A stretch of DNA of 64,000 nucleotides. It comes from Auanema rhodensis (lineage: Eukaryota; Nematoda; Chromadorea; Rhabditida; Rhabditidae). Under the pieces are notes generated by a model that had not been told where the DNA came from, made no database searches, and worked only from the letters and a program-made list of their open reading frames with translations. Both the position numbers and the translations under genes were made by a program. This document shows, one piece after another, positions 34,904 to 48,316 of this stretch. The stretch spans positions 7,316,001-7,380,000 of the forward strand of contig OZ059899.1 in NCBI GenBank assembly GCA_964057225.1, written 5' to 3'. The first letter of the stretch is position 1. Each line of letters begins with the position of its first letter.

Positions 34904-37900
34904 TTAAACTTTAAAAAAAAACACACTTACTAGTAATTTTACTTTTTTACGCCCAGGGGCAGGAATTGTTGTAGATAAGCAAACGGAACCAAAATTTGAT
35001 GGCACAAGTTCTTGTTGCTTGTTTACAATAAAAGAATTTGAGGTTGAGGTTTGAGCTTCCTGAACATTAAAGTTTCCGATAAAATTTTTTTTAAATAGCA
35101 TACATCGAGGTTTTTTAAAGAAGTAGCATGCGTGACATCAACGTGTGAAATTTTTTCGCTAATTTCACTATCTGATCGAAATTGTAAAGGCCTAAAAATA
35201 TATATGTGTCTCTATCAGATTTGATTTTCATACTCTTCTTCAATTGTGATTTTTCTTCGGCGTTTAGACTGCTTTTTATTCATACGGCTTTGGCTTATTA
35301 AGTTCTCCAAAGCACTTCTTTTAGATGCCTATCGCTACATTATTAACAATTTTAACACAAGGGTCCAAAAATACATTGACTTCAGAACTCCTTTCACCAA
35401 AAAATGATATTAACCGTTTATGGAAGTATTCGTATTTTTCCACAATCTTAAGAGATGGTCGAAGCCATGATGGAAAATTCGTAATATTAGTAGAAGCGAA
35501 TCTAAATTTAAATTAATTCAAATATTAAAAAAAAACAATACCGTGAATCTAATAGAACAACGGTTCCAAAATCATTGATATGACGAAGTACACGTCCAAT
35601 AGCTTGATTAACAGCTCTAAAACCTTCATTTTGATACCAAACGTCTGGATGAGTTGCCTGCAAACGAGAAATAGTACGAGTATATTATAGTAGAAGTAAT
35701 ACGTTGGAATCTTTTAACCTCTGCTCTAAAAGGTACAGTTTTTTTAACATAACACGAGGGTTATATATAGGCGGATAGGGAATTCCAACAATAACTACAG
35801 CTCGAGAAGAAGAATCCGCAAAATCAATCCCTTCACTAACCTAAATTCAAAACTATTTAATTAAAAAATATATTTTTCAACTTTTCCGCGACAAACAGCA
35901 AAAAATAAAGCTCCATTCTCTTGTTGGACAGCAGACTCAAACTGACATCTAACAGAATCAAGTTGATTCTAGAAAATATATGATTGATTGTAAAAACAAA
36001 TATTCCAAAATACTTGTTGCTCAGGTTCCACTACAATTGGTTTTAGAGCCCGAATTCGATCCCAGTAGCAAGGCGATCCATTGGTTCTTAGCATTGTTAT
36101 TGTTTGCTTCATCAACCCATAGGAAGAAAAGAATACCAAGATACCTTAGAAATTAGAAGTCTCTAAATATTTATTCAGAGCAATTCACCTTGGGGCACTT
36201 CCTTAGTTAGATTTAACAGAACTTCGCCTACACCTGTATAATATTCTTGATTTCCTCTATAAAAAAACAATTAAATAGAGACTAACTGAATAAGGTCGTA
36301 ATATATGTAATACCTATTTTTAAAACTGCCAGATAGTAATTCTGTCTGGCCAGGAGCTCGTTTGATTACAGCAGTAAGTACTTGACTGGACTGAGCAGCA
36401 TGAATATTTTCAAGTTTACAGCCAAAATCTCTGAAATAGTGAAAAAACTTTCAAAAAAAAAAGTATAAGTTTACAAGCCAATATTGTCCATAAAATTCTG
36501 AAGAGGAGATAAAGTTCCACTTGTAACAATAATTGTGCGAGCTCCTTGTGCTTTCAACAGTTTCATGGAAAGACTAGCCGAGAAGCACCAGTATTTAATA
36601 ACAATCTTAAAGGTTAAACAACTGTTATCAATTACAAAATATAATTACTGTTGGATCTTCGGATTCTTTTTCAATTTTTTCTAAATACAACTTGAATTTG
36701 TCGATGATGTTCTGGTTATCATACTGCTGAAAAGAAAAACAAAACAATAAACTTGTTCAGGGACTAGTTTGAAACTTATAACTGATTTTTAACCAACCAA
36801 AACTATGTTTTAATTTTTTTAATCGTAAAATCGGTTGTCAGTTTATAATATAATTTGGATCTCCAAACATTTACGGAAGATCATGAAAGTACTGTAAAGT
36901 AATAACTTACAATAGTTTTAGTCTCAGAAACAGCTTCTGCCATATCTTTAGTATGACTGCAATATACAGTTGTTAAAAATGTATTCAATTTTCGAAGATG
37001 ATTTCCTTGATCAGAAATTGCTCCCTCAGCTAAAATAACTATTCTTTATATTGATATAATTATATACTAATAACCTTCATCGTGAAGTAGATCAGCTGCT
37101 TTTGATAGAATATTTGAAATTTCTGCTGCTTTATCGTACCCAAACTGTGCTTTTTCCAAAACTTCTAGTAAGTAAGTACCAGCGTATACTCTTCCAGGAA
37201 ATTCTTGAAATGCTTTAAAGTTTGCACTATCCTCATAAGCTTCATAAATATATTTTTCAAATTCACATAGCATTTCTAAACCATCAAACTTGAAGAAAGA
37301 GAAAAAAAACCATAAAACCAATAATTCTATATGCAACCCCGATTTCAAAGGCAGGCTCTTCTTTAGCCGTTTGTTTAGCTGCTTCAACAACTCCGGTCGA
37401 GAAAGCTTGATTTCCCAAATCCTGAAAGAGTTACAAAATAGGTGATAATTCTTCCAGATCTTACTAATTCGGTTCTAATTTCCTCTGTTTTTTCCTGCAA
37501 AACATCAATAGCTTTTTTCAATTCTCTCGCAGCCAATGCAATACCAACAGTTGATATCTCAACTGATATGCTTTCTTCACAAATAGATTCCTTGATTCAA
37601 TTAATTTAAATCTCAAAGGTTTTTTATTTTCTTACTAAATTATGAGCTTCATCAAATATTACAACACTTCCTTTCAAATCAACATCATACCGTCTTCGTA
37701 ATTGAGGATCAATTAGATAATTATAAGGCAAGAGAATCAGTTCAGCATTTTCTGACATTTGTCTTGCGCGGAAAAAGGGGCAATGTCTAAATTGAAGATA
37801 TAATCAGTCATGCCAATTCAATAGTCAAAAATATCTACAGACTTATGTTGCTTGGCGATATTAACAATTTCTTCAATGTCTAACGCATTTCCTGAGGATC

Positions 37901-38636
37901 CATATATTTCAGTTAAAGTTTCAGAGTTACATTCTTAATTGAAAAAAGGTATTAATTACTAATATCAACTCACTATCTAATTGATTGTAATAATAGCAGC
38001 TGTGCTTGTTAACTAAGCTTCGACACATAACTGACTGAAAGTTACACGTAATTGAAACTTATTTCAGCATAATACATACTTTCACCTGGTTGTCAGGTTC
38101 TAATTTAACCTTTTCGTGTATACAAAGACGCTGTCGGGAAGCAAGAAAAGAAATCGGAATACTGAACTCTAATATTAAAAAAAATTTCTTCTTGTTTTAC
38201 TTTTTGTAAACAGTTTTGTTTAGTTCTCGAACAACTTGCGTCAATTGACTGTGAGTTCTTGATGAATAGTATATTCGTGGTACAAGAAGATTTCTTGTCG
38301 GTGCTCCTTTGGCTTCTACAGAACAATGAACATATCATAAAACAAAGAATATAAAACCATTAGATACGGCAATGACTTGTTGTAAAGTTGGTGTGAAAAT
38401 TGTTTTTTGCTTTTGAATCCAAGCTAAAGTTGAACACAGCAAAGATAACGTCTTTCCAGTACCAGTGGGTGATTCCAGAGCAGCATCGCATTTCTTAAAA
38501 GCGATAATTAGAGAAAAATTGTATTATCCAATACCATATTAAGTGCTTGAATAACCTTTTCCATATAAGCAGTTTGGCAAGCATATGGCTCAAATGGAAA
38601 CTCTACCTCGACATCTCCCACTAATGTTTGAACCAT
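34904..38636 (-). CDS. rtel-1: RTEL1-type DNA helicase
   Basis: An XPD-like superfamily 2 helicase in about 17 exons. It starts [20 protein letters not shown], then Walker [15 protein letters not shown], a four-Cys Fe-S region ([38 protein letters not shown]), [43 protein letters not shown] and [14 protein letters not shown]. This order is RTEL1, which dismantles D-loops and telomere structures. The C-terminus is unsettled: after GRKKVKLL the frame runs unspliced to a stop at 34904-34906, but a strong donor GTAAGT could also join to exons reaching 34644, antisense to the last receptor exon. It is the most downstream gene of the operon-like cluster. Confidence 0.9.
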
Positions 38637-38733
38637 TTACTCTGAAAATTAAAAAAAAACTATAACATGCACAATTCTAAAGTAATAACGAGACAACAAT
38701 TACCATACAAAAAATATTTTCTTACAAAAAAAT

Positions 38734-40479
38734 TTATTTTTTAGCAACAATTACAATATTTCTAGGAGATAACAAAGGATTAAAAACAGGGAAGACATTG
38801 GCTTTGAATCCATTTTCGTCTATGAAATGAACTCTATCTTTGATAATGATAGATTCCACTATAGGAGCAATCATTGTTCGCAAACAGTGAAGAATAAATT
38901 GTCGTTTTCCATCTACTTCAAGATTTGCAATATGAGATTTTAAGTCTTCATCAATTTCCATCTGAAACAACTAATGTACACACAATAAATTTTGAGCATC
39001 ACTAGCCTGAGATAAAACTCTCACCACCAATTCAGGTCGGTTGCACAGAGCTTTTTCTACAAAAGTCTCAAATTTTAAATGTTCATTTATTTTCACTGAT
39101 TTGATGTGCATATGCGGTTGTTCACCGAACTTTACTAAAATCCATTCCAGTAAAGCCCGATAGCACCTTTGCTTGAAATACATAGGAACCTGTAAATAAT
39201 AAATATCTAAATCAACACAATATATCCAACATTTTTCTTTAAATCGTCTAATAATTGCTCTTTAGCATGGCACGCTAACTCCCGAGCTGTGTATGAAATC
39301 TTGATGTCTAAAAACCTTTTACTTAGTGGAAATCCTTTAGAATTCTCGCACTCTTTCTGAAAAAAAAAATTTTATCAAGAAAATGAGAATAAAAATAATG
39401 CCTGATAGCTTTCCCTGTATGAGTTATCTAATCCTCCATTAATTTTGTGGTAACAACAGCCGAATAAAACTAAAGTAGTAGCATTGGATTGCTCCGTAAA
39501 AGATTGAACGATAATAGAAGACAAGTCACCACATGCATGAAGTCCCAAGAATAAATTTTTTTTTGCTAAAACATAAAACAATAATATGTAGGCTAATAAA
39601 ATCAACAAATTACTGAATTCTGTGGGTACTGTCGCAGGATTTAAAGATTTATTATCATTTTCACGAAGATACTGAAACTTTCGTTCAGGTATAGAGAATA
39701 AGCCACCTAGTCGTTTACGAAAATGTTCGTCTAAGGATGTGGAGGTTTCTACAAACTGAAAATCGAGTTCGAACGACGAAGTAAACAATTACAAACATTT
39801 TGATTGCCTTCAATAGTACCAATTGCCATGTCGGGCAAAAAACATGCCACCATCCTGGATAAATGCCCAAGACCTGCCCCAATATCTAATATTGTATTGA
39901 AATCATAATCTGGAATATTTGATGAAAAAAAAACGGGAGAAACCATAGTTAAAGCTATGTGCAGCATACACCTACATACTTCTGGATTCGCTTAATACTC
40001 TAAGAAGTGCTATGATACGCTCAATTTCATGTTGCTTCTTCCTTTTGATTTTATATCGTAGAACATTGTTGCTAGATATAACTGGCATGAAATCTTCATA
40101 AACCTGCTCAAGAGATCAAATTTTTCAGCAAGTGTTATGCTACATACCAGATCTGCATTGAGTAACTCCTTCAATGAGTCTACAAAACAAACCGGATTAC
40201 GGTCCAAACTTAAATTCTTCACTTTCTGTCGCAGTTCCTTCAAGCTTTCAGGTAAAAACGCTGGAACATCTACACTTCCATCTAACATGGAAATCCAATC
40301 GTTCACCTGTAGGAAAGGTTGAATTCTACTATAGTCTTAGAACATACAGATAAATTATATACAACATCTCTCCAATCGTCAGGAAGTTTCATCCAATTAT
40401 CTTTAACATAATAATCTATACTGTATAAATTGAAAAGCCAATTATATTTCTGCAAAACATTTTTGTATTCGATTTCCAT
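38734..40479 (-). CDS. METTL25/METTL25B-family methyltransferase
   Basis: The start MEIEYKNVLQKYNWLFNLYS leads to the conserved WISMLDGSVDVPAFLPESLK segment, then VISSNNVLRYKIKRKKQHEI, the SAM-binding motif I DIGAGLGHLSRMVAC, IGTIEGNQNVCN, LFLGLHACGDLSS and VLFGCCYHKINGG. The C-terminal part carries FPLSKRFLD, ARELACHAKEQL, and ends NIVIVAKK. This is the METTL25/RRNAD1 family, a Rossmann methyltransferase whose vertebrate members modify RNA or ribosomal targets (poorly characterised). It is spaced 97 bp before RTEL1 and 106 bp after the Gemin7-like gene. Confidence 0.88.
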
Positions 40480-40585
40480 TCTCTAAAATGTATATATATA
40501 TTTATATAATACAACAGTCTAATACAAGCTGTGGATATAATCCCAATATGTTAAAACGAAAAATTATGACACCAATTTATAGCAA

Positions 40586-40933
40586 CTAATGGAAATCATT
40601 AAAATTTACAGAAAGGGACACCGTATCACTAGTCCTAAATATAATCATTTTTATATGATCCAAGCTTAACACTGACCTCAACACAGCCGAGCTTTGTACA
40701 CCAATAGGCGTTGCTAAGTGGTCCACAATATAGTGTTGACCATCAGCTTGCATTGCAACAAAATCAGCGGTTACGTCAGTCTTCTCATACATACATAAAT
40801 TCACCTATTTTACGAAATTTCTATTTTCACATTATATCTATATCCCTACAGTCTTTCCTGTCAAGTTGGCCATAAACCTCAGATATCTTTCCCTTAGTTC
40901 AGCTCTATTCACACATTCTTTAGCATCGATCAT
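40586..40933 (-). CDS. Gemin7-like Sm-fold protein
   Basis: Three exons encode about 85 residues. MIDAKECVNRAELRERYLRF is followed by NLTGKTVNLCMYEKTDVTAD, FVAMQADGQHYIVDHLATPI, GVQSSAVLRTSDTVSLSVNF and a short end. The RERYLR start, the HxxxxV..F.A.......Y.V..L.TPIGVQ..A.LR.SD pattern match Gemin7, an Sm-like subunit of the SMN complex that helps load Sm rings on snRNAs. Vertebrate Gemin7 has a longer N-terminal extension; only the Sm fold is here. Gemin7 pairs with Gemin6, which is not in this window. I am confident of the pattern, less so of orthology. Confidence 0.75.
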
Positions 40934-41048
40934 AATCTATACACAACATACTTATTGCTATTTGAATGTCCGAGGTAATGTGTTTAAACTAATCAGAATG
41001 TAAAAAAAATATAGCGATAACAATTTATATGTAACAACAACGTAACGT

Positions 41049-41547
41049 TTAGATGATTCCGATTTTGTTGGCAACATCCAAGGCATCGTAGTCAGGTGTA
41101 AGTCTGACGTAAGCCTTCTTTTGGAGAAGAGGGGTGATAAGGGTGTTGATCTTCTCAACGTCGATGTTGTAAAGCTTCTTAACAGCAGCCTTGATGTGGT
41201 GCTTATTGGCATTGACGTCAACGATGAAGACGAGGGTATTGTGATCCTCAATCTTTTTCATAGCAGATTCAGTGGTCAATGGGTGCTTAACAATGGTCCA
41301 TGCATCCAATTTGCTGCGAGCTGGAGCGCTCTTGCGTGGGTAGCTACAATTATATTTATTACAGAAATAACAAAGCACTAATATACCGTGGAACACGAGA
41401 AGTCTTGAGGGTCTTTGGGCGACGGAAGTGCACTGAAGTGCGGACCTTCTTCTTGTGGACGGTCTTCTGTCCCTTAGCGACCTTCTTCTTGGCATCAACG
41501 GCCTTAGCGACCTTCTTCTTCTCAACGGCTTTAGTTTTAGGAGCCAT
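41049..41547 (-). CDS. rpl-25: Ribosomal protein uL23 (RPL23A)
   Basis: Two exons, one short intron (about 41341-41387). The basic N-terminal tail [20 protein letters not shown] is followed by [80 protein letters not shown] and ends [14 protein letters not shown]. This is the complete eukaryotic RPL23A, which sits at the ribosome exit tunnel. Codon use is biased to GC-ending triplets (AAG, GTC, ATC), as expected for a highly expressed gene and unlike its neighbours. It is the first gene of the operon-like cluster. Confidence 0.97.
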
Positions 41548-41722
41548 TATCCCCAACTGGAATGAAATACCTTATTATGTATCAAACAAATGTACAACAA
41601 ATACTGAGCGAAGTAAAATAAGAACAATAAGACTTAAAGCCAATATAAATAAGATATGTAAGAATGTTAAGTGAATATTGATGATATGAAAGCTAAGACC
41701 AATATAACATACACAACAAAAA

Positions 41723-44427
<2,705 letters not shown>

Positions 44428-44950
44428 TACATTAACAATATGTACATCAACAACTGAAATTGTATATTTTCAATGAAAAGGAATAGTAAAACAATATACA
44501 AAGCAAAAATTCAAACAGCAATTTTCCCAAAAACATAAAATTTGGGCAATCTTACTTGGCTGCTATATTCTTATGGTACGGTAGATAGCAAAATTGCGTA
44601 CAAAATCGTTATATGCAAGCCAATCGGTGCAGGACCCTTTTTGTGACGAGTTTTTTTCCTAAAATAAAACCATAGTTCATTTGTATGCGAATGATTAAAT
44701 TGAAGAATTCACTTAATGGATTTAATTCAATAAATATATATAAAAGGAAAAAAAGATTGATTTATGAATATATATTATAGATAGATATTATATGTGAAAC
44801 AAGAACGTGAAGTTGAAAGAGTGATTTGAGCATGTACTATAAATAAGAATCGAACATTTAAATAATTATCGCTTACAAATAATTGCAAAAAAATGGGTTA
44901 TTATTGAAAACTAATTTATTTGTTTCGGGGAAAAACAACATTGCGGTTAA
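44428..44950. other. Intergenic between gliotactin-like and sulfotransferase genes
   Basis: AT-rich upstream flank of the gliotactin-like gene and 3' flank of the sulfotransferase copy 1. No feature that I can name. Confidence 0.5.
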
Positions 44951-46408
44951 TCAGCCAGTAGTTGACTTATTAGTTTTAACGGTGTTCCAATCGTTAGTGT
45001 TAGTTTTTAGCATTTTAGGTGGTGTAAAATCGAATAACTCATAATCACGCGCATATACATCCATCAGCATGTTGTATAAGGTTTCATTTCCTAAAATGTT
45101 TTCGATGAGTTTATCTCTTTGTTCCATTTTTTTGGTAGCGTGCCATGTTAGGGTTTCCACTGAAAGTAAATAAATAAACTTTTCTGCTCAACCAAATATG
45201 CTTAACCATCAAATGATTTTTTAATATAATCAACTTTTCGTTGTGGAACACCGTAGGCTTTCAAAGTTGCTAACACTCCTTGATACATGCCAGCCTTTTC
45301 AACACCACTATCTCCATAGCGTACAAAGGCAGTTTGTTTATAAATATCCTTCATTCGGCAGATCCTGAATAAAAAGTTGAAGATATGACAATATTTTAAG
45401 CTTCAAACCAAGTTTGAGGTGCAAAATGATACAGTTCATAATAAAAATCTTGTTCAATATCAAGTGTGAGAAATTCTCTGGTTGTTAACGCATGATACAT
45501 TTTTTCAATAATACAATTTGGCTCATCGGCGGACGTACAGTTGAAACAACCAATAGGAATATATTTACTAATTTCCCTATATATATATAAAAATTTTGAA
45601 TATTTATAAATAATTAACTTACACTACACATTTATTTAAGTAGGCACTAATAAACCGTTTGAATGGCTCTCTTATCACTCCAATATAGTTAACTCCGTAT
45701 GGAAAATGCTTAACAACATCTATATAAGATTCTGGTGCATTTCGATAACCACAAACACTTAAAAAAATAGTGAAAAAGCAGCTGTATATGCACTATAAAT
45801 ACCTTTTACTCCACCATGTACTTGCAATATTATTATTCTTTGCAATAAAGCCTTCCTCATCATACAAGTAGCACATGATATTCATCATAACTGTGCTCAT
45901 AGCTTTAGGATTCTCAATTGCTGCTAATTTCAACATAGGTGAAATCTATAAATGTCAATCAGTTAGCAAGAGAAGCAATATTTTTACTTTGAAATGTTCG
46001 TAAATAGTCTGGAATGGCTTGACCTTAGTTGAATTATAATCTTCTGTAAATAGAAAAGTATGAATGATATGACGTGATACTAAAACCTGAGAGTAGCTTT
46101 TCAAAATTGCTTCGAACCTTAAATGTATATTCAAAAGCAGGGTCTAATGGGTCTAGAGTAGTAGGAGCTTGTATTTCATTTTCTTCATTTAACTTAGGAC
46201 GTGCTAACGGAACATTGTAATCCTTGAAAATAGATTCGAATCCATTCGAAAAAAATAAAGAATATGGATGCCCAGCTTCATAAGAAATAGTGAATATTAA
46301 GAAAATGGCAATACAAATCGTTCCGAATATTTTGCAATTTAGAATAGTCGGAATAGCATGCTTTCGGCATCGTGAGATATTGTCAGATGAGATGCGCAAA
46401 AGAGGCAT
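44951..46408 (-). CDS. Golgi carbohydrate sulfotransferase, copy 1
   Basis: Type II membrane topology: a short cytosolic start MPLLRISSDNIS, then helix FGTICIAIFLIFTISY. The lumenal domain holds LAAIENPKAMSTVMMNIMCY (5'-phosphosulfate region), NYIGVIREPFKRFISAYLNK (3'-phosphate binding with Arg and Ser), CFNCTSADEPNCIIEKMYHA and YHFAPQTWF, closing with ATLKAYGVPQRKVDYIKKSF. This is the nematode expansion of the CHST/Sulfotransfer_2 family, which uses PAPS to sulfate sugars on secreted glycans. About eight exons. The end (TTTPPKMLKTNTNDWNT..., stop at 44951) differs from copy 2. The gene appears intact. Confidence 0.82.
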
Positions 46409-46898
46409 GTGTCAAAAGTTATGTATGTTTTTATCTCTTGGCGAAACGATTCTGTAAAAAAATTTATTGAATAAATGAAGTTAAAAAATAAATATTATAA
46501 ACAAGTTATAACTATACGAATAAAAAAGTAAAGACGAAAGTATTGTCAAAGTAGTAAAAAAACTGTTCGATTAAGTGGGAGCTGAATGTGGCCAAGCGTA
46601 ATGTTTAGTCTCAATATTTGCAATGATTCAAATTAAAAAATTGTTTAACGGTATAATTAGTTTACAGGTCTATTGTTAATCGTTCTTGAAGTTTTGGAAC
46701 ATCTAGATAAAGCATCGTAGATTTTCGCTGTGAACAAGGGAGGTTGGAGAAAACAAACAAACAAAACATGAATACGAATCACTTAAAGTAACAAGAAGAG
46801 ATTATATATACAATAAAAAGAGCTGAATTAGTATAGTCTATGATATGTTTCTATTTGTTTAATGAAAATATTTATTAATATTATTTTTTTGAAGTTTT
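46409..46898. other. Intergenic between the two sulfotransferase copies
   Basis: AT-rich spacer with the copy-1 upstream flank. It does not show the high similarity of the genes themselves to the region upstream of copy 2. Confidence 0.45.
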
Positions 46899-48316
46899 TT
46901 ACTTTTTCCCAGCACTATTTAGCATTTTAGGTGGTGTAAATTCGAATAACTCATAATCACGCGCATATACATCCATCAGCATGTTGTATAAGGTTTCATT
47001 TCCTAAAATGTTTTCGATCAGTTTATCTTTTTCGTCCATTTTTTTGGTAGCGTGCCATGTTAGGGTTTCCACTGAAAGTAAATAAATAAACTTTTCTGCT
47101 CAACCAAATATGCTTAACCATCAAATGATTTTTTAATATAATCAACTTTTCGTTGTGGAACACCGTAGGCTTTCAAAGTTGCTAACACTCCTTGATACAT
47201 ACGAGCCTTTTCAACACCACTATCTCCATAGCGTATAAAGGCAGTCTGTTTATAAATATCCTTCATTCGGCAGATCCTGAATAAAAAGTTGAAGATATGA
47301 CAATATTTTAAGCTTCAAACCAAGTTTGAGGTGCAAAATGATACATTTCATAATAATGATCTTGTCTTGTATCAACAGTTGTGGGAAATTCTTTGGTTGT
47401 AAACGCATGATACATTCTTTCAATAATACAATTTGGCTCATCGGCGGACGTACAGTTGAAACAGCTGTTGATAATGTCCTTTCTAGTTTCCCTATATATA
47501 TATAAATTTTTTTGAATATTTATAAATAATTAACTTACACTACACATTTATTTAAGTAGGCACTAATAAACCGTTTGAAGGGATCTCTTATCACTCCAAT
47601 ATAGTTAATTCCGTAAGGTAGGTTTTTCAAAAGATCTCTATATGTTTCTGGTGCATTACGAAAAGAACAAGCACTGAAACACTAAGAATTAACAATCTAT
47701 ATATGCAGAGTGATGTGTATACCTATCACTCCACCATGTATTTGCAATATTATTATTCTTTAAAGTAAAGCCTTCCTCATCATACAAGTAGCACATGATA
47801 TTCATCATAACTGTGCTCATAGCTTTAGGATTCTCAATGGCTGCTATTTTAAACAGAGGTGTAGTCTATAAATGTCAATCAGTTAGCAAGAGAAGCAATA
47901 TTTTTACTTTGAAATGTTCGTAAATAGTCTGGAATGGCTTGACCTTATTTGAATTATAATCTTCTGTAAATAGAAAAGTATGAATGATATGACGTGATAC
48001 TAAAACCTGAGAGTAGCTTTTCAATATTGCTTCGAACCTTAAATGTATATTCAAAAGCAGGGTCTAATGGGTCTAGAGTAGTAGGAGCTTGTAGTTCATT
48101 TTCTTCATTTAAATTAATCCTAGGACATGCTTGTAAACCATCGAAGCTTGAAGGTAATTGATTTAAATCATTGGAAGAATAGTCAGAATATGTGTCTGAT
48201 TTATACGATACGGCAAAAAGTAGCAATATTGCAACACAAGTTCCAGCCAGAATTTTATTGTATCGACTATATAGAATTACAGTGCTGTTCTCAGCGCTGA
48301 GAAGCTGGTAGGTCAT
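46899..48316 (-). CDS. Golgi carbohydrate sulfotransferase, copy 2
   Basis: Paralogue of copy 1 with the same exon pattern. The N-terminus is different (MTYQLLSAENSTVILYSRYN, helix ILAGTCVAILLLFAVSY), the stem joins the shared block NEENELQAPTTLDPLDPAFE, and the sulfotransferase motifs are conserved (AIENPKAMSTVMMNIMCYLY, VIRDPFKRFISAYLNKC, YHFAPQTWFE). The C-terminus is shortened to PPKMLNSAGKK. Both copies keep the PAPS-binding residues. The intron sequences flanking the last exons are nearly identical to copy 1, so the duplication is recent or still homogenised by conversion. Confidence 0.82.

Larger units (their letters stand above)
34904..41547 (-). other. Operon-like cluster RPL23A-Gemin7-METTL25-RTEL1
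   Basis: Four genes on the minus strand are separated by about 115, 106 and 97 bp from stop to next start, the spacing of nematode operons where downstream mRNAs get SL2-type leaders. A strongly expressed ribosomal gene as leader is common. The gliotactin-like gene upstream ends only 175 bp before RPL23A and could be part of it or not. Trans-splicing itself cannot be seen here. Confidence 0.6.
44951..48316 (-). repeat. Tandem gene duplication (sulfotransferases)
   Basis: Two direct repeats of about 1.4 kb. The block 44995-45420 matches 46915-47340 almost base for base including the introns, and so do 45830-46200 and 47745-48110. The exon encoding the region after FISAYLNKCVRE and the N-terminal exon differ clearly. 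Confidence 0.9.

Noticed and set aside
41121-41381. Plus-strand ORF of 86 codons
   Set aside because: Antisense to the RPL23A coding exon; composition comes from that gene.
46242-46260. GATTCGAATCC as a tRNA B box
   Set aside because: No acceptor stem or anticodon arm fits; it lies in the sulfotransferase coding exon.
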